From positions 186,001 to 250,000 of the forward strand of contig NZ_BMUY01000006.1 of assembly GCF_014650435.1 (NCBI RefSeq): DNA of 64,000 nt, given 5' to 3'. Source of the DNA: Streptomyces tendae. Lineage in GTDB: Bacteria > Actinomycetota > Actinomycetes > Streptomycetales > Streptomycetaceae. A model generated the notes under the pieces. That model made no database searches. It was given only the letters and a program-made list of their open reading frames with translations, and had not been told where the DNA came from. This document shows, piece by piece, positions 16,610-24,484 of the stretch; positions within the stretch are counted from its first letter, which is position 1; each line of letters opens with the position of its first letter. The position numbers and the translations under genes are program-made.

Positions 16610-17104
16610 GTGAAACACCACACCGTGATCGACAGCCCCTACGGTGCCCTCACCCTCGTCGCCGAGGACGGCGCCCTGTGCGGCCTCTACATGACCGACC
16701 AGCGCCACCGCCCGCCCGAGGAGACCTTCGGCGCCCGGGACGAACGCCCCTTCGCCGAGACCGAGGAGCAACTGGAGGCCTACTTCGCGGGCGAACTGAA
16801 GGACTTCACCCTCGGCCTGCGGCTGAACGGCACCGCGTTCCAGCGCACCGTCTGGGCGCAGCTCCAAAAGATCCCCTACGGCGAGACCCGCACCTACGGC
16901 GAGCTCGCCGCCGCCCTCGGCAACCCCACCGCCTCCCGCGCGGTGGGCCTCGCCAACGGCCGCAACCCGATCGGCATCATCGTCCCCTGCCACCGCGTCA
17001 TCGGCGCGAGCGGCGGCCTCACCGGCTACGGCGGCGGCCTGGACCGCAAGCAGCGACTGCTCGACTTCGAACGGGGGACGGCGGGACCGGAGCCGTTGTT
17101 CTAG
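16610..17104 (+). CDS. ogt: methylated-DNA--protein-cysteine methyltransferase
   Basis: The 164-residue suicide enzyme removes methyl from O6-methylguanine onto Cys127 in IIVPCHRVIG. The C-terminal DNA-binding domain motifs are intact: GTAFQRTVWAQLQKIPYGET, the arginine finger in SRAVGLANGRNP, and GYGGGLDRKQRLLDFE. The length is normal for Ogt. The GTG at 16610 follows GAGGAG and GGAG sequences; the gene sits 37 nt behind the AdaA-AlkA gene, likely the same operon. Its stop codon overlaps the stop of the convergent sirtuin gene by two bases, leaving no room for a separate terminator. Confidence 0.95.
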   Translation: MKHHTVIDSPYGALTLVAEDGALCGLYMTDQRHRPPEETFGARDERPFAETEEQLEAYFAGELKDFTLGLRLNGTAFQRTVWAQLQKIPYGETRTYGELAAALGNPTASRAVGLANGRNPIGIIVPCHRVIGASGGLTGYGGGLDRKQRLLDFERGTAGPEPLF

Positions 17105-17844
17105 GCCCCTGTCCCCGGCGAGCCCAGCCCGCGCAGCAGCTCGGGCAGGGCGGTGCCGATCGGCTCCCGGACCACCTCGTCGGCCAGGTCGTCATAGGGC
17201 GTCGGCTCCGCGTTGACGACGATCAGCCGGGCCCCGTGCTCGACGGCGACGCCGGCCAGTCCGGCGGCGGGCTCCACCTGGAGACTGGTGCCGACGGCGA
17301 CGAACACCTGGCACGCCTTGCTGATGGCGGCCGCCTCGCCCAGCACCACCGGGTCGAGGCGCTCGCCGAACATCACCGTCGCCGGCTTCAGGACGCCGCC
17401 GCAGTCCAGGCACGGCGGATCGTCCTCACCGGCCTCGATCCGGGCGAGGGCATCCGCCATCGGGCCCCGGGCTCCGCAGCCGGTGCACACACAGGCGCGA
17501 GCGGTGCCGTGCAGTTCGAGGACCTTGCGGGCGGAGACCCCGGCGAGCTGGTGCAGACCGTCCACGTTCTGCGTGAGCACGCGGACCGGTACCCCGCGCC
17601 GCTCCAGGTAGGCCACCGCGCGGTGCGCCGCGTTCGGCTCGGCGTGCAGCGCCGCGGTCTCGCGCCGCATCAGCCAGGAGCGCCGCCGGATCTCCGGATC
17701 GGCCATGTAGTACTCGTACGTGACGAGCTTCTCGGCCTCCGGGTCGCGCCGCCACAGCCCGTTCGGACCGCGGTAGTCGGGAATGCCGGAGTCGGTCGAA
17801 ACGCCGGCACCGCTGAGGATGGCGACGAGGGGCTTGCCGGTCAT
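17101..17844 (-). CDS. NAD-dependent protein deacylase, sirtuin
   Basis: The 247-residue sirtuin removes acyl groups from lysine using NAD+, releasing nicotinamide and O-acyl-ADP-ribose. Motifs: GAGVSTDSGIPDYRG (NAD binding), TQNVDGLH, catalytic His in ELHGT, four zinc Cys (CVCTGC and CLDCGG) and VGTSLQVEPA. The class cannot be assigned with certainty: the Y-x-x-R pair of desuccinylating class III sirtuins is not evident, so ordinary deacetylation is more likely. A -10-like TACCCT ends 7 nt before the ATG. Upstream lie 30-bp-spaced repeats that may be operators. It is convergent with ogt, the stop codons overlapping. Confidence 0.93.
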   Translation of the reverse strand: MTGKPLVAILSGAGVSTDSGIPDYRGPNGLWRRDPEAEKLVTYEYYMADPEIRRRSWLMRRETAALHAEPNAAHRAVAYLERRGVPVRVLTQNVDGLHQLAGVSARKVLELHGTARACVCTGCGARGPMADALARIEAGEDDPPCLDCGGVLKPATVMFGERLDPVVLGEAAAISKACQVFVAVGTSLQVEPAAGLAGVAVEHGARLIVVNAEPTPYDDLADEVVREPIGTALPELLRGLGSPGTGA

Positions 17845-17851
17845 GCGGTCG

Positions 17852-17857
17852 AGGGTA
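17852..17857 (-). promoter_or_regulatory. candidate -10 box of the sirtuin gene, leaderless
   Basis: On the minus strand TACCCT ends 7 nt before the ATG at 17844, and no Shine-Dalgarno sequence is seen. Confidence 0.4.
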
Positions 17858-17889
17858 GGGCGCCGGTGGGGCGGTCGGCGAAGGGTTAT

Positions 17890-17971
17890 CGGTACGGATG
17901 GTCGGCGGCACGACTGGTCACCGGTAGGGAGGGTTGCCGATGACTGGTCACCGGTACGGAGGGTCGTCGGT
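17890..17971. repeat. three degenerate 30-bp-spaced repeats upstream of the sirtuin gene
   Basis: Cores CGGTACGGATGGTCGGCGG (from 17890), CCGGTAGGGAGGGTTGCCG (from 17921) and CCGGTACGGAGGGTCGTCGG (from 17951) recur every 30 bp. The last two are preceded by GACTGGTCA. They contain ACCGGT and GGTCACC palindromic cores and lie in the sirtuin promoter region, after the NUDIX stop. Confidence 0.75.
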
Positions 17972-17979
17972 ACGAACGA

Positions 17980-18474
17980 CTACCGGTCGACCCGCACGCC
18001 GTCCTCCAGTTCGGCCGTGCCGGAGCCGTCCGCCAGTACGTCCAGCGCGGCCAGCACCCGGCCGTGCAGGGAGCCGAGCAGGTGGGCGCCGAGTTCCTCG
18101 CGCGGCACCAGCCGCCAGGACAGCAGCTCCTCCTCCTGCAGCCGGATCGCCTTGAGGTCGTCCTCCGACAGCACCCCGCCGTCGTAGAGGTACGCCACGA
18201 TCGGCGGCCGGCCCGCCCCGCTCGACCAGTCCACCGCGAGGAGCCGTCCGATCCGCGCGTCGAGGCCGATCTCCTCCAGGGTCTCCCGCCACGCGCCCCG
18301 CCGCGGGCTCTCCCCGGCGTCGGACTCGATGGTCCCGCCCGGCAGCGTCCACCCCTCGCGATAGTTGGGCTCGACGAGCAGCACCCGCCCCCCGGCGTCC
18401 CGGAAGACCGCGGCGGCACCGGCGAGGACGCGGGGCAGACCGGCGATGTAGGTGGCGTAGTCAGCAGTGGTCAT
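17980..18474 (-). CDS. NUDIX hydrolase
   Basis: The 164-residue protein is a NUDIX pyrophosphohydrolase of unknown substrate. The Nudix box is present as GGTIESDAGESPRRGAWRE followed by TLEEIGLD, with the E-x7-R-E-x2-E-E-x-G core intact, but the loop between the first Gly and Glu is two residues longer than usual. No further domain is seen, so it could clean up modified nucleotides, sugar nucleotides or NAD-like compounds; proximity to the sirtuin is suggestive only. TAGGCT ends 6 nt before the ATG with no ribosome binding site, so the gene is probably leaderless. Confidence 0.88.
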   Translation of the reverse strand: MTTADYATYIAGLPRVLAGAAAVFRDAGGRVLLVEPNYREGWTLPGGTIESDAGESPRRGAWRETLEEIGLDARIGRLLAVDWSSGAGRPPIVAYLYDGGVLSEDDLKAIRLQEEELLSWRLVPREELGAHLLGSLHGRVLAALDVLADGSGTAELEDGVRVDR

Positions 18475-18480
18475 TCCGGA

Positions 18481-18486
18481 AGCCTA
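18481..18486 (-). promoter_or_regulatory. candidate -10 box of the NUDIX gene, leaderless
   Basis: On the minus strand TAGGCT ends 6 nt before the ATG at 18474. The same hexamer at the same distance precedes the genes at 48611 and 52053. Confidence 0.45.
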
Positions 18487-18558
18487 ACGAGCCCGGCCCC
18501 GGGCCCGACGCAACCCTGGGGGCGGGCGCACCGCGGGTTCCACGGTGTGGGCGGGGCA

Positions 18559-18587
18559 TGACGGCGCGGGTGTCCTCCGGTTAGGGT
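18559..18587 (+). promoter_or_regulatory. candidate promoter of glycerate kinase
   Basis: TGACGG (18559-18564), a 17-nt spacer and TAGGGT (18582-18587) resemble a housekeeping promoter. It gives a leader of roughly 50 nt with a strong AAGGGGAGAG ribosome binding site. Confidence 0.4.
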
Positions 18588-18644
18588 CGCAGCGGCGCGA
18601 CTGCCTTGACGTGCGCAAGGCTCGGAGAGCAAGGGGAGAGCAAG

Positions 18645-19802
18645 GTGGCTGACGCTGCTGTGGACGGGACCCGCAGGGTCCTCGTCGCCGCGGACAAGTT
18701 CAAGGGGTCGCTGACGGCCGTCGAGGTCGCCGAGCGCGTCACGGCCGGACTGCGCCGCGTCGTGCCGGACGTCCTGGTCGAGGCGCTGCCCGTCGCCGAC
18801 GGCGGCGACGGCACGGTGGCCGCGGCGGTCGCGGCCGGGTTCGAACGCCGGGAGGTGCGGGTCGCCGGGCCGCTCGGTGACGAGGTGACGGCGGCGTACG
18901 CGCTGCGCGAGCACACCGCCGTCGTGGAGATGGCCGAGGCCAGCGGCCTCCAGCGGCTCCCGGAGGGCGTCCTGGCACCGCTGACGTCGTCCACGTACGG
19001 CTCGGGCGAGCTGCTGCGGGCCGCGCTGGACGCGGGCGCGCGGACGATCGTGTTCGGGGTCGGCGGCAGCGCCACGACGGACGGTGGCGCCGGGATGCTG
19101 GCCGCGCTGGGCGCGCGGTTCCTGGACGGGGACGGCGAGCCGGTCGCACCCGGCGGGGGCGGCCTCGCGGGCCTGGCCTCGGCCGACCTGTCGGGCCTCG
19201 ACCCCCGCCTGTCCGACGTGGAGCTGGTGCTCGCCAGCGACGTCGACAATCCGCTGACCGGCCCGAAGGGCGCCCCGGCGGTCTACGGGCCGCAGAAGGG
19301 TGCCTCGCCGGACGACGTGACGGCCCTGGACGCGGCCCTGGCGCACTTCGCGAAGGTGCTGGAGCGGACGGAGACCGTGGGCACGCGTGCCGCCGAGTAC
19401 GCCGCGTCGCCGGGCGCGGGTGCGGCGGGCGGCATCGGGTTCGGCGCGATGCTGCTGGGCGCGCGGTTCCGGCCCGGCATCGAGGTGATGCTGGACGTGC
19501 TGGGCTTCGCGCCGGCGCTGGAGCGGGCGGACCTGGTGATCACCGGGGAGGGCTCGCTGGACGAGCAGACCCTGCACGGGAAGGCGCCGGCCGGTGTCGC
19601 CGCGGCGGCCAGGGCCGCGGGCAAGGAGGTCGTCGCGGTGTGCGGACGCCTTGCGCTGCCGGCGGAGGTGCTGGGGCGGGCCGGGATCCGGCGGGCGTAT
19701 CCGCTGACGGATGTGGAGCCGGACGTCGCGAAGTGCATCGCGGATGCCGGGCCCATCCTGGAGCGGGTGGCTGAGTCCATCGCGCGGGACTTCGTCGCGT
19801 AG
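18645..19802 (+). CDS. glycerate kinase
   Basis: The 385-residue enzyme phosphorylates glycerate with ATP, linking glyoxylate/glycerate metabolism to glycolysis. The family signature is clear: VLVAADKFKGSLTAVEVAE at the N-terminus, LPVADGGDGT, FGVGGSATTDGGAGML, and the ITGEGSLDEQTLHGKAPAG segment near the C-terminus. Length is normal for the GckA/GlxK family (2-phosphoglycerate-forming). GTG 18645 follows AAGGGGAGAG, so the in-frame extension to 18606 is excluded. It stands alone. Its closeness to the ethylmalonyl-CoA operon, which produces glyoxylate, could reflect a shared pathway, but the intermediate steps are not encoded here. Confidence 0.93.
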   Translation: MADAAVDGTRRVLVAADKFKGSLTAVEVAERVTAGLRRVVPDVLVEALPVADGGDGTVAAAVAAGFERREVRVAGPLGDEVTAAYALREHTAVVEMAEASGLQRLPEGVLAPLTSSTYGSGELLRAALDAGARTIVFGVGGSATTDGGAGMLAALGARFLDGDGEPVAPGGGGLAGLASADLSGLDPRLSDVELVLASDVDNPLTGPKGAPAVYGPQKGASPDDVTALDAALAHFAKVLERTETVGTRAAEYAASPGAGAAGGIGFGAMLLGARFRPGIEVMLDVLGFAPALERADLVITGEGSLDEQTLHGKAPAGVAAAARAAGKEVVAVCGRLALPAEVLGRAGIRRAYPLTDVEPDVAKCIADAGPILERVAESIARDFVA

Positions 19803-19837
19803 GGGAGTCCCGCCCCCGCCGCCCCTTCCCGTTCCCG

Positions 19838-19990
19838 ACCCTGGGGGCTCTGCCCCCCAGACCCCCGTTTCGGCCCTGAACGGGCCTCGTCCTCAAACGC
19901 CGGACGGGCTGGATAGCTCGCCCATGTTCCAAGCGAGTCGGGTGGTGGGTGGGCATAGGCCCAGGGGTCTGGGGGCGGAGCCCCCAGGGA
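19838..19990. repeat. inverted pair of GC hairpins between convergent genes, likely bidirectional terminator
   Basis: CTGGGGGC-TCT-GCCCCCCAG (19841-19860) and CTGGGGGC-GGA-GCCCCCAG (19969-19987) are strong hairpins. With their flanks they are about 27-bp inverted copies of each other. Between them lies CCTCAAACGCCGGACGGGCT, a sequence I recall as recurring in Streptomyces intergenic DNA. It separates convergent glycerate kinase and pssA; no gene is seen in 19803-20069. Confidence 0.75.
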
Positions 19991-20069
19991 CGCCCGCACC
20001 GACACCGGGCGCCGAAAAGCGGTGGGCCCCGAACCCAACCCGGGTCCGGGGCCCACCGACAGTCACACG

Positions 20070-20918
20070 TCACGGAAGCTGCGCGGCCCGCGCCTCCCGC
20101 CGATTGTCACGGAAATTGTTCACCCTGCGAGCCGTGGCGAACAGGGGGATGACCGCCCCCATCACCAACTGCAACGCACACCCCGTCTGCAGCAGCAGCT
20201 GCCCGCTCGGCGCGTCGAACGCCCAGCCGGCCAGCAGCCCCATCGACAGGACGATCCACGACAGCATCGCCACCGCGAGGCGCCCCCGCGGCTTCGGGTA
20301 CTCGACCCGGCTCACCATCAGCCAGGCCGTGCCGAGAATCGCCAGCAGCGTCGCCACGAAGGGCAGCTCGAGCAGCACGATCGACACCACCGTCAGCGCC
20401 CCGAACGGCGACGGCATGCCCTGGAACGTGCCGTCCTTGACCGTGACGCAGGAGAACCGCGCCAGCCTCAGCACCACCGCCAGCAGCACCACGATCGCCC
20501 CCACCGCCGCCACCCGCTGGTAGGCGTCGTCCGCGACCATGCCGTAGACGAGGACGAAGTACGCCGGCGCGAGGCCGAAGCTGATCAGGTCGGAGAGGTT
20601 GTCCAGCTCCGCGCCCATCGGCGAGGACCGCAGCTTGCGGGCGACCAGGCCGTCGAACAGGTCGAAGATCGCCGCGCAGAGCATCAGGATGACCGCGGTG
20701 GCCGCGCTGTGCCGGGCCATGCCCGACTCGTCGCTGCCCATGAGGTGCGGGATCAGGATGCCGGTGGTGGTGAAGTACACCGCCATGAAGCCGCACGTGG
20801 CGTTGCCGAGCGTGAGCGTGTCCGCTATCGACAGGCGGAGCGAGAGCGGCATCTCCTCCTCGTCGTCCACCTCGTCGGCCTCCGGCACCCATCCGGCCTG
20901 GGTCTGTGGATCAATCAC
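20070..20918 (-). CDS. pssA: CDP-diacylglycerol--serine O-phosphatidyltransferase
   Basis: The membrane enzyme of about 282 residues condenses CDP-diacylglycerol with serine to phosphatidylserine. The CDP-alcohol phosphotransferase motif D-G-x2-A-R-x8-G-x3-D-x3-D is present from DGLVARKL to LDNLSD. Several hydrophobic spans follow. The N-terminus is acidic and cytoplasmic. A GTG at 20918 is preferred; the open frame can also begin at a TTG at 20924. Either overlaps the psd stop (20911), so translation is coupled. Psd then decarboxylates the product to phosphatidylethanolamine, the main zwitterionic lipid of Streptomyces. Confidence 0.92.
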   Translation of the reverse strand: MIDPQTQAGWVPEADEVDDEEEMPLSLRLSIADTLTLGNATCGFMAVYFTTTGILIPHLMGSDESGMARHSAATAVILMLCAAIFDLFDGLVARKLRSSPMGAELDNLSDLISFGLAPAYFVLVYGMVADDAYQRVAAVGAIVVLLAVVLRLARFSCVTVKDGTFQGMPSPFGALTVVSIVLLELPFVATLLAILGTAWLMVSRVEYPKPRGRLAVAMLSWIVLSMGLLAGWAFDAPSGQLLLQTGCALQLVMGAVIPLFATARRVNNFRDNRREARAAQLP

Positions 20919-21567
20919 GGTCAATTCGAGTCACCCCAGCCACCGTCTTCTGACCCACCTCGACGTCGACCTCCACACCCTCCGGCAGGTACAGGTCGAC
21001 GCGGGAGCCGAAGCGGATCAGACCGACCCGCTCGCCCTGCTCGACCTTGGTGCCCTGCGGCACGTACGGAACGATGCGGCGGGCCACCGCGCCGGCGATC
21101 TGGATCATCTCGATGTCGCCGAGCTCGGTGTCGAAGTGCCACACGACGCGCTCGTTGTTCTCGCTCTCCTTGTTGAAAGCGGGAACGAAGCCGCCCGGCA
21201 CGTGCTCGACCGACGTCACCGTGCCCGACAGCGGGGCGCGGTTGACATGGACGTTGAGCGGGCTCATGAAGATCGCGACGCGGGTGCGGCCGTCCTTCCA
21301 CGGCATGATGCTCTGCACCACACCGTCGGCGGGCGAGACGACCCGGCCCTGCGTGATCTCGCGCTCGGGGTCGCGGAAGAACCACAGCATCCCCGCCGCG
21401 AGCGCGGTGGCGGGGACGGCGACGGCCTTGGCGGCGCCGGAACGGCGGGCCCGCAGGAGGCTGACGGCTGCGGTGGCGACGGTCGGCAGAAGCCACGGCG
21501 AGGCTCCGCGCGCGAGGCGTACGCCGGCGAGGCTGTCGCGAGGTGCAGAGGTTTGGCTGTGGGGCAT
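20911..21567 (-). CDS. psd: phosphatidylserine decarboxylase proenzyme, short type
   Basis: The 218-residue protein makes phosphatidylethanolamine from phosphatidylserine. It is the short archaeal/actinobacterial type: the self-cleavage site that gives the pyruvoyl group is the Gly-Ser in RFGSRVDLYLP rather than LGST. Other family elements are VVSPADGVV, the active-site His region MSPLNVHVNRAPLSG, and FNKESENNERV. A hydrophobic stretch near residues 20-55 suggests membrane anchoring. ATG 21567 follows GAAGG; the longer frame to 21714 lacks support. It is first in the psd-pssA operon. Confidence 0.92.
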   Translation of the reverse strand: MPHSQTSAPRDSLAGVRLARGASPWLLPTVATAAVSLLRARRSGAAKAVAVPATALAAGMLWFFRDPEREITQGRVVSPADGVVQSIMPWKDGRTRVAIFMSPLNVHVNRAPLSGTVTSVEHVPGGFVPAFNKESENNERVVWHFDTELGDIEMIQIAGAVARRIVPYVPQGTKVEQGERVGLIRFGSRVDLYLPEGVEVDVEVGQKTVAGVTRIDRD

Positions 21568-21689
21568 GGATGACCTTCGTAGCGGATGATGCCGCGCTAT
21601 GACGGGGGACGGCGGCTTTCCGGCGATCGTAGCGGCTTCCTGCCGCAACTGGGTAAGCCAGGAAGCCGAGTCGGCGGCCGAACACTGCC

Positions 21690-21728
21690 TACGGGGTGTG
21701 ACCTTCTTCTCCAAGAAAACACCCCGTA
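21690..21728 (-). terminator. terminator of the ccr-mcd operon
   Basis: TACGGGGTGT (21690-21699) pairs perfectly with ACACCCCGTA (21719-21728), and TTCTT/AAGAA add an inner 5-bp stem. It begins about 10 nt past the mcd stop on the minus strand. No other feature was seen in 21568-21737 besides the presumed psd promoter. Confidence 0.75.
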
Positions 21729-21737
21729 TCCGGACAT

Positions 21738-22943
21738 CTAACCCTGGAATCGATACTCTTCGAGCAGTCGGCGGCCGATGATCATTTTCTGGATCTCGGC
21801 GGTGCCTTCACCGATGAGCAGCATCGGCGCCTCGCGGTAGAGGCGCTCGATCTCGTACTCCTTGGAGAAGCCGTACCCGCCGTGGATCCGGAAGGCGTCC
21901 TCCACGACCTCCTTGCAGTACTCGGAGGCGAGGTACTTGGCCATCCCCGCTTCCAGGTCGTTTCGTTCGCCCGAATCCTTTTTGCGTGCAGCGTTCACCA
22001 TCATCGCATGCGCCGCCTCCACCTTGGTAGCCATCTCCGCGAGCTTGAACTGGATGGCCTGGTGCTGGGCGATCTGCTTGCCGAAAGTGTGACGCTGCTG
22101 GGCGTACCGGACGCCGAGTTCGAAGGCACGCTGAGCGACGCCGCAGCCACGGGCCGCCACGTTGACGCGGCCGACCTCGACGCCGTCCATCATTTGGTAA
22201 AAACCTCGGCCGGTGACGCCGCCGAGCACCCGATTGGCCGGAATGCGCAGGCCGTCCATGATGAGCTCGGTGGTGTCGACGCCCTTGTAGCCCATCTTGT
22301 CGATCTTGCCGGGGATGGTCAGACCCGGCCGGACCTCACCGAAACCGGGCTCCTTCTCCACCAGGAAGGTCGTCATCGACTTGTGCGGGGCGGTCCCCTC
22401 GGGGTGACCCTCGTCACTCCGGACCAGAACGGCCACCAACGACGACGTACCGCCGTTCGTCAGCCACATCTTCTGGCCGTTCAGGACGTACTCCTCGCCG
22501 TCCTTGACGGCCTTCGAGGAGATCGCCGACACGTCGGAGCCCAGCGCCGGCTCCGACATCGAGAAGGCGCCCCGGATGTCGCCCGCGGCCATGCGGGGCA
22601 GGAAGTGGTCCTTCTGCTCCTGCGTGCCGTGCTGCTTGAGCATGTACGCCACGATGAAGTGCGTGTTGATGATGCCGGACACCGACATCCAGCCGCGGGC
22701 GATCTCCTCGACGCACAGGGCGTAGGTCAGGAGCGACTCGCCCAGACCCCCGTACTCCTCGGGGATCATCAGCCCGAACAGGCCGAGCTCCTTGAGTCCG
22801 TCGACGATGTCCTGCGGGTACTCGTCGCGGTGCTCCAGTTCGGTGGCGACCGGGATGATCTCCTTGTCCACGAAGTCCCGGACGGTGGAGAGGATCTCCT
22901 GCTGGACGTCGGTCAGACCGGCGGTCTGGGCGAGACGGGCCAT
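21738..22943 (-). CDS. mcd: acyl-CoA dehydrogenase, probable (2S)-methylsuccinyl-CoA dehydrogenase
   Basis: The 401-residue flavoprotein has the acyl-CoA dehydrogenase fold: FSMSEPALGSDVSAI (FAD/substrate contact), KMWLTNGGTS, and the C-terminal IHGGYGFSKEYEIERLYREA with GEGTAEIQKMIIGR. The catalytic Glu lies within this last region. Family sequence alone gives an acyl-CoA oxidation to an enoyl-CoA; position at the end of the ccr-meaA-mcl-mch operon makes oxidation of methylsuccinyl-CoA to mesaconyl-CoA the best assignment. It lacks the long N-terminal extension of proteobacterial Mcd. It starts 3 nt after the mch stop. Electrons would go to electron transfer flavoprotein, not encoded here. 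Confidence 0.85.
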   Translation of the reverse strand: MARLAQTAGLTDVQQEILSTVRDFVDKEIIPVATELEHRDEYPQDIVDGLKELGLFGLMIPEEYGGLGESLLTYALCVEEIARGWMSVSGIINTHFIVAYMLKQHGTQEQKDHFLPRMAAGDIRGAFSMSEPALGSDVSAISSKAVKDGEEYVLNGQKMWLTNGGTSSLVAVLVRSDEGHPEGTAPHKSMTTFLVEKEPGFGEVRPGLTIPGKIDKMGYKGVDTTELIMDGLRIPANRVLGGVTGRGFYQMMDGVEVGRVNVAARGCGVAQRAFELGVRYAQQRHTFGKQIAQHQAIQFKLAEMATKVEAAHAMMVNAARKKDSGERNDLEAGMAKYLASEYCKEVVEDAFRIHGGYGFSKEYEIERLYREAPMLLIGEGTAEIQKMIIGRRLLEEYRFQG

Positions 22944-22946
22944 CGC

Positions 22947-23516
22947 TTACTTCCCCTGTTCCTTCAGCTCGGAAACGGAGGTGTCGCCCCGGAGGGGCGT
23001 CCCTTGAGGGTGGTGGTGGGAGACGGGCGGGCGGCCCGGCTGCTCGCCGCCGCGCTCCTTGACGTACGTCTCGGTCGGCACCATCACCTTGCGGCGGAAG
23101 ACGCAGACCAGGGTGCCGTCCTGCTTGTAGCCCTTGGTCTCGACGTGGACGATGCCGCGGTCGTTCTTCGACTTGGAGGGCCACTTGTCGAGCACGGTCG
23201 TCTGGCCGTAGAGCGTGTCGCCGTGGAAGGTCGGCGCCACGTGCTTGAGCGACTCGATCTCCAGGTTGGCGATCGCCTTGCCGGAGACGTCCGGGACGGA
23301 CATGCCGAGCAGGAGCGAGTAGATGTAGTTGCCCACCACCACGTTCTTGCCGAAGTCCGTCGTCTTCTCGGCGTAGTTGGTGTCCATGTGGAGCGGGTGG
23401 TGGTTCATGGTGAGGAGACAGAACAGGTGGTCGTCGTACTCCGTGACCGTCTTCCCGGGCCAGTGCTTGTACGTCGCCCCGACCTCGAACTCCTCGTAGG
23501 TGCGTCCGAACTGCAT
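22947..23516 (-). CDS. mch: MaoC-type mesaconyl-CoA hydratase
   Basis: The 189-residue hot-dog-fold protein of the MaoC dehydratase family should hydrate mesaconyl-CoA to beta-methylmalyl-CoA. MaoC-like elements are LLTMNHHPLHMDTNYAE (hydratase motif with His) and GKNVVVGNYIYSLLLGMSV. The C-terminal 25 residues are a polar tail beyond the fold. Canonical Mch of Rhodobacter is about twice this length (two hot-dog domains), so this is a short form that probably works as a dimer. The start at 23516 is taken because mcl ends 5 nt upstream; longer readings run through mcl in another frame. The specific reaction is inferred from the operon. Confidence 0.82.
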   Translation of the reverse strand: MQFGRTYEEFEVGATYKHWPGKTVTEYDDHLFCLLTMNHHPLHMDTNYAEKTTDFGKNVVVGNYIYSLLLGMSVPDVSGKAIANLEIESLKHVAPTFHGDTLYGQTTVLDKWPSKSKNDRGIVHVETKGYKQDGTLVCVFRRKVMVPTETYVKERGGEQPGRPPVSHHHPQGTPLRGDTSVSELKEQGK

Positions 23517-23521
23517 CGCCC

Positions 23522-24484
23522 TCAGCCCTCCGGGATCTCGAACTTGCTGGTGCGCCGCATGCCGGCCGCACGCCCCTTGCCGGAGACGACCAGCGCCATC
23601 TTGCGGCTGGCCTCGTCGATCATCTCGTCGCCGAGCATCGCCGAGCCCTTCTTGCCGCCCGCCTCGGACGTGTAGTAGTCGTACGCGTCCAGGATCAGCT
23701 CGGCGTGGTCGTAGTCCTCCTGGGAGGGCGAGAAGATCTCGTTGGACGCCTCGACCTGGCCGGGGTGCAGCACCCACTTGCCGTCGAAGCCGAGGGCGGC
23801 GGCGCGCTGCGCGACCTCGCGGTAGCCGTCGACGTTGCGGATCTGGAGGTAGGGGCCGTCGATCGCCTGGAGGTTGTTGGCGCGGGCGGCCATCAGGATC
23901 TTCATCAGGATGTAGTGGTAGGCGTCCGCCGGGTAACCGGGCGGCTGCTCGCCCACGACCAGGGACTTCATGTTGATGGACGCCATGAAGTCGGCCGGGC
24001 CGAAGATGATGGTCTCCACGCGCGGGCTGGCCTGGGCGATCTCGTTGACGTTGTTCAGACCCTGCGCGTTCTCGATCTGCGCCTCGATGCCGATCCGGCC
24101 GACCTCGAAGCCCATCGTCTTCTCGATCTGGGTGAGGAGGAGGTCGAGCGCGACGACCTGCTGGGCGTCCTGGACCTTCGGCAGCATGATGCAGTCCAGG
24201 TTCGGGCCCGCGCCCTCCACCACCGTCACCACGTCCCGGTACGTCCACTCGGTCGTCCAGTCGTTGACGCGCACGACGCGGGTCTTGCCGGTCCAGTCGC
24301 CCTCGTTGAGGAACTTGACGATGGTGTGCCGCGCCTCCGGCTTGGCGAGCGGGGCACAGGCGTCCTCCAGGTCCAGGAAGACCTGGTCCGCCGGGAGGCC
24401 CTGGGCCTTCTCCAGGAAGCGCGGGTTCGAGCCCGGTACGGCCAGGCAGGAACGCCGGGGGCGGAGACGGTTGACCGTGGTCAT
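23522..24484 (-). CDS. mcl: HpcH/CitE-family lyase, probable malyl-CoA/beta-methylmalyl-CoA lyase
   Basis: The 320-residue TIM-barrel lyase belongs to the HpcH/HpaI/CitE family. It shows RRSCLAVPGSNPRFLEKA, VFLDLEDACAP (Mg-binding Asp/Glu), LPKVQDAQQV, IEAQIENAQGLNNVNEI and FGPADFMASI. In the ethylmalonyl-CoA pathway this family cleaves beta-methylmalyl-CoA to glyoxylate and propionyl-CoA, and often L-malyl-CoA too. The neighbours on both sides are pathway genes, which favours this over a citrate-lyase role. Its ATG overlaps the meaA stop (ATGA). Confidence 0.87.
   Translation of the reverse strand: MTTVNRLRPRRSCLAVPGSNPRFLEKAQGLPADQVFLDLEDACAPLAKPEARHTIVKFLNEGDWTGKTRVVRVNDWTTEWTYRDVVTVVEGAGPNLDCIMLPKVQDAQQVVALDLLLTQIEKTMGFEVGRIGIEAQIENAQGLNNVNEIAQASPRVETIIFGPADFMASINMKSLVVGEQPPGYPADAYHYILMKILMAARANNLQAIDGPYLQIRNVDGYREVAQRAAALGFDGKWVLHPGQVEASNEIFSPSQEDYDHAELILDAYDYYTSEAGGKKGSAMLGDEMIDEASRKMALVVSGKGRAAGMRRTSKFEIPEG

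Noticed and set aside
19838..19990. Insertion sequence suggested by inverted copies
   Set aside because: No transposase frame and no clear target duplication; a terminator or dispersed intergenic element explains it better.
22198..22200. Possible TTA codon in the acyl-CoA dehydrogenase gene on the minus strand
   Set aside because: The TTA letters there are out of frame (TTT-TAC boundary), as are similar cases near 23934 and 28571.
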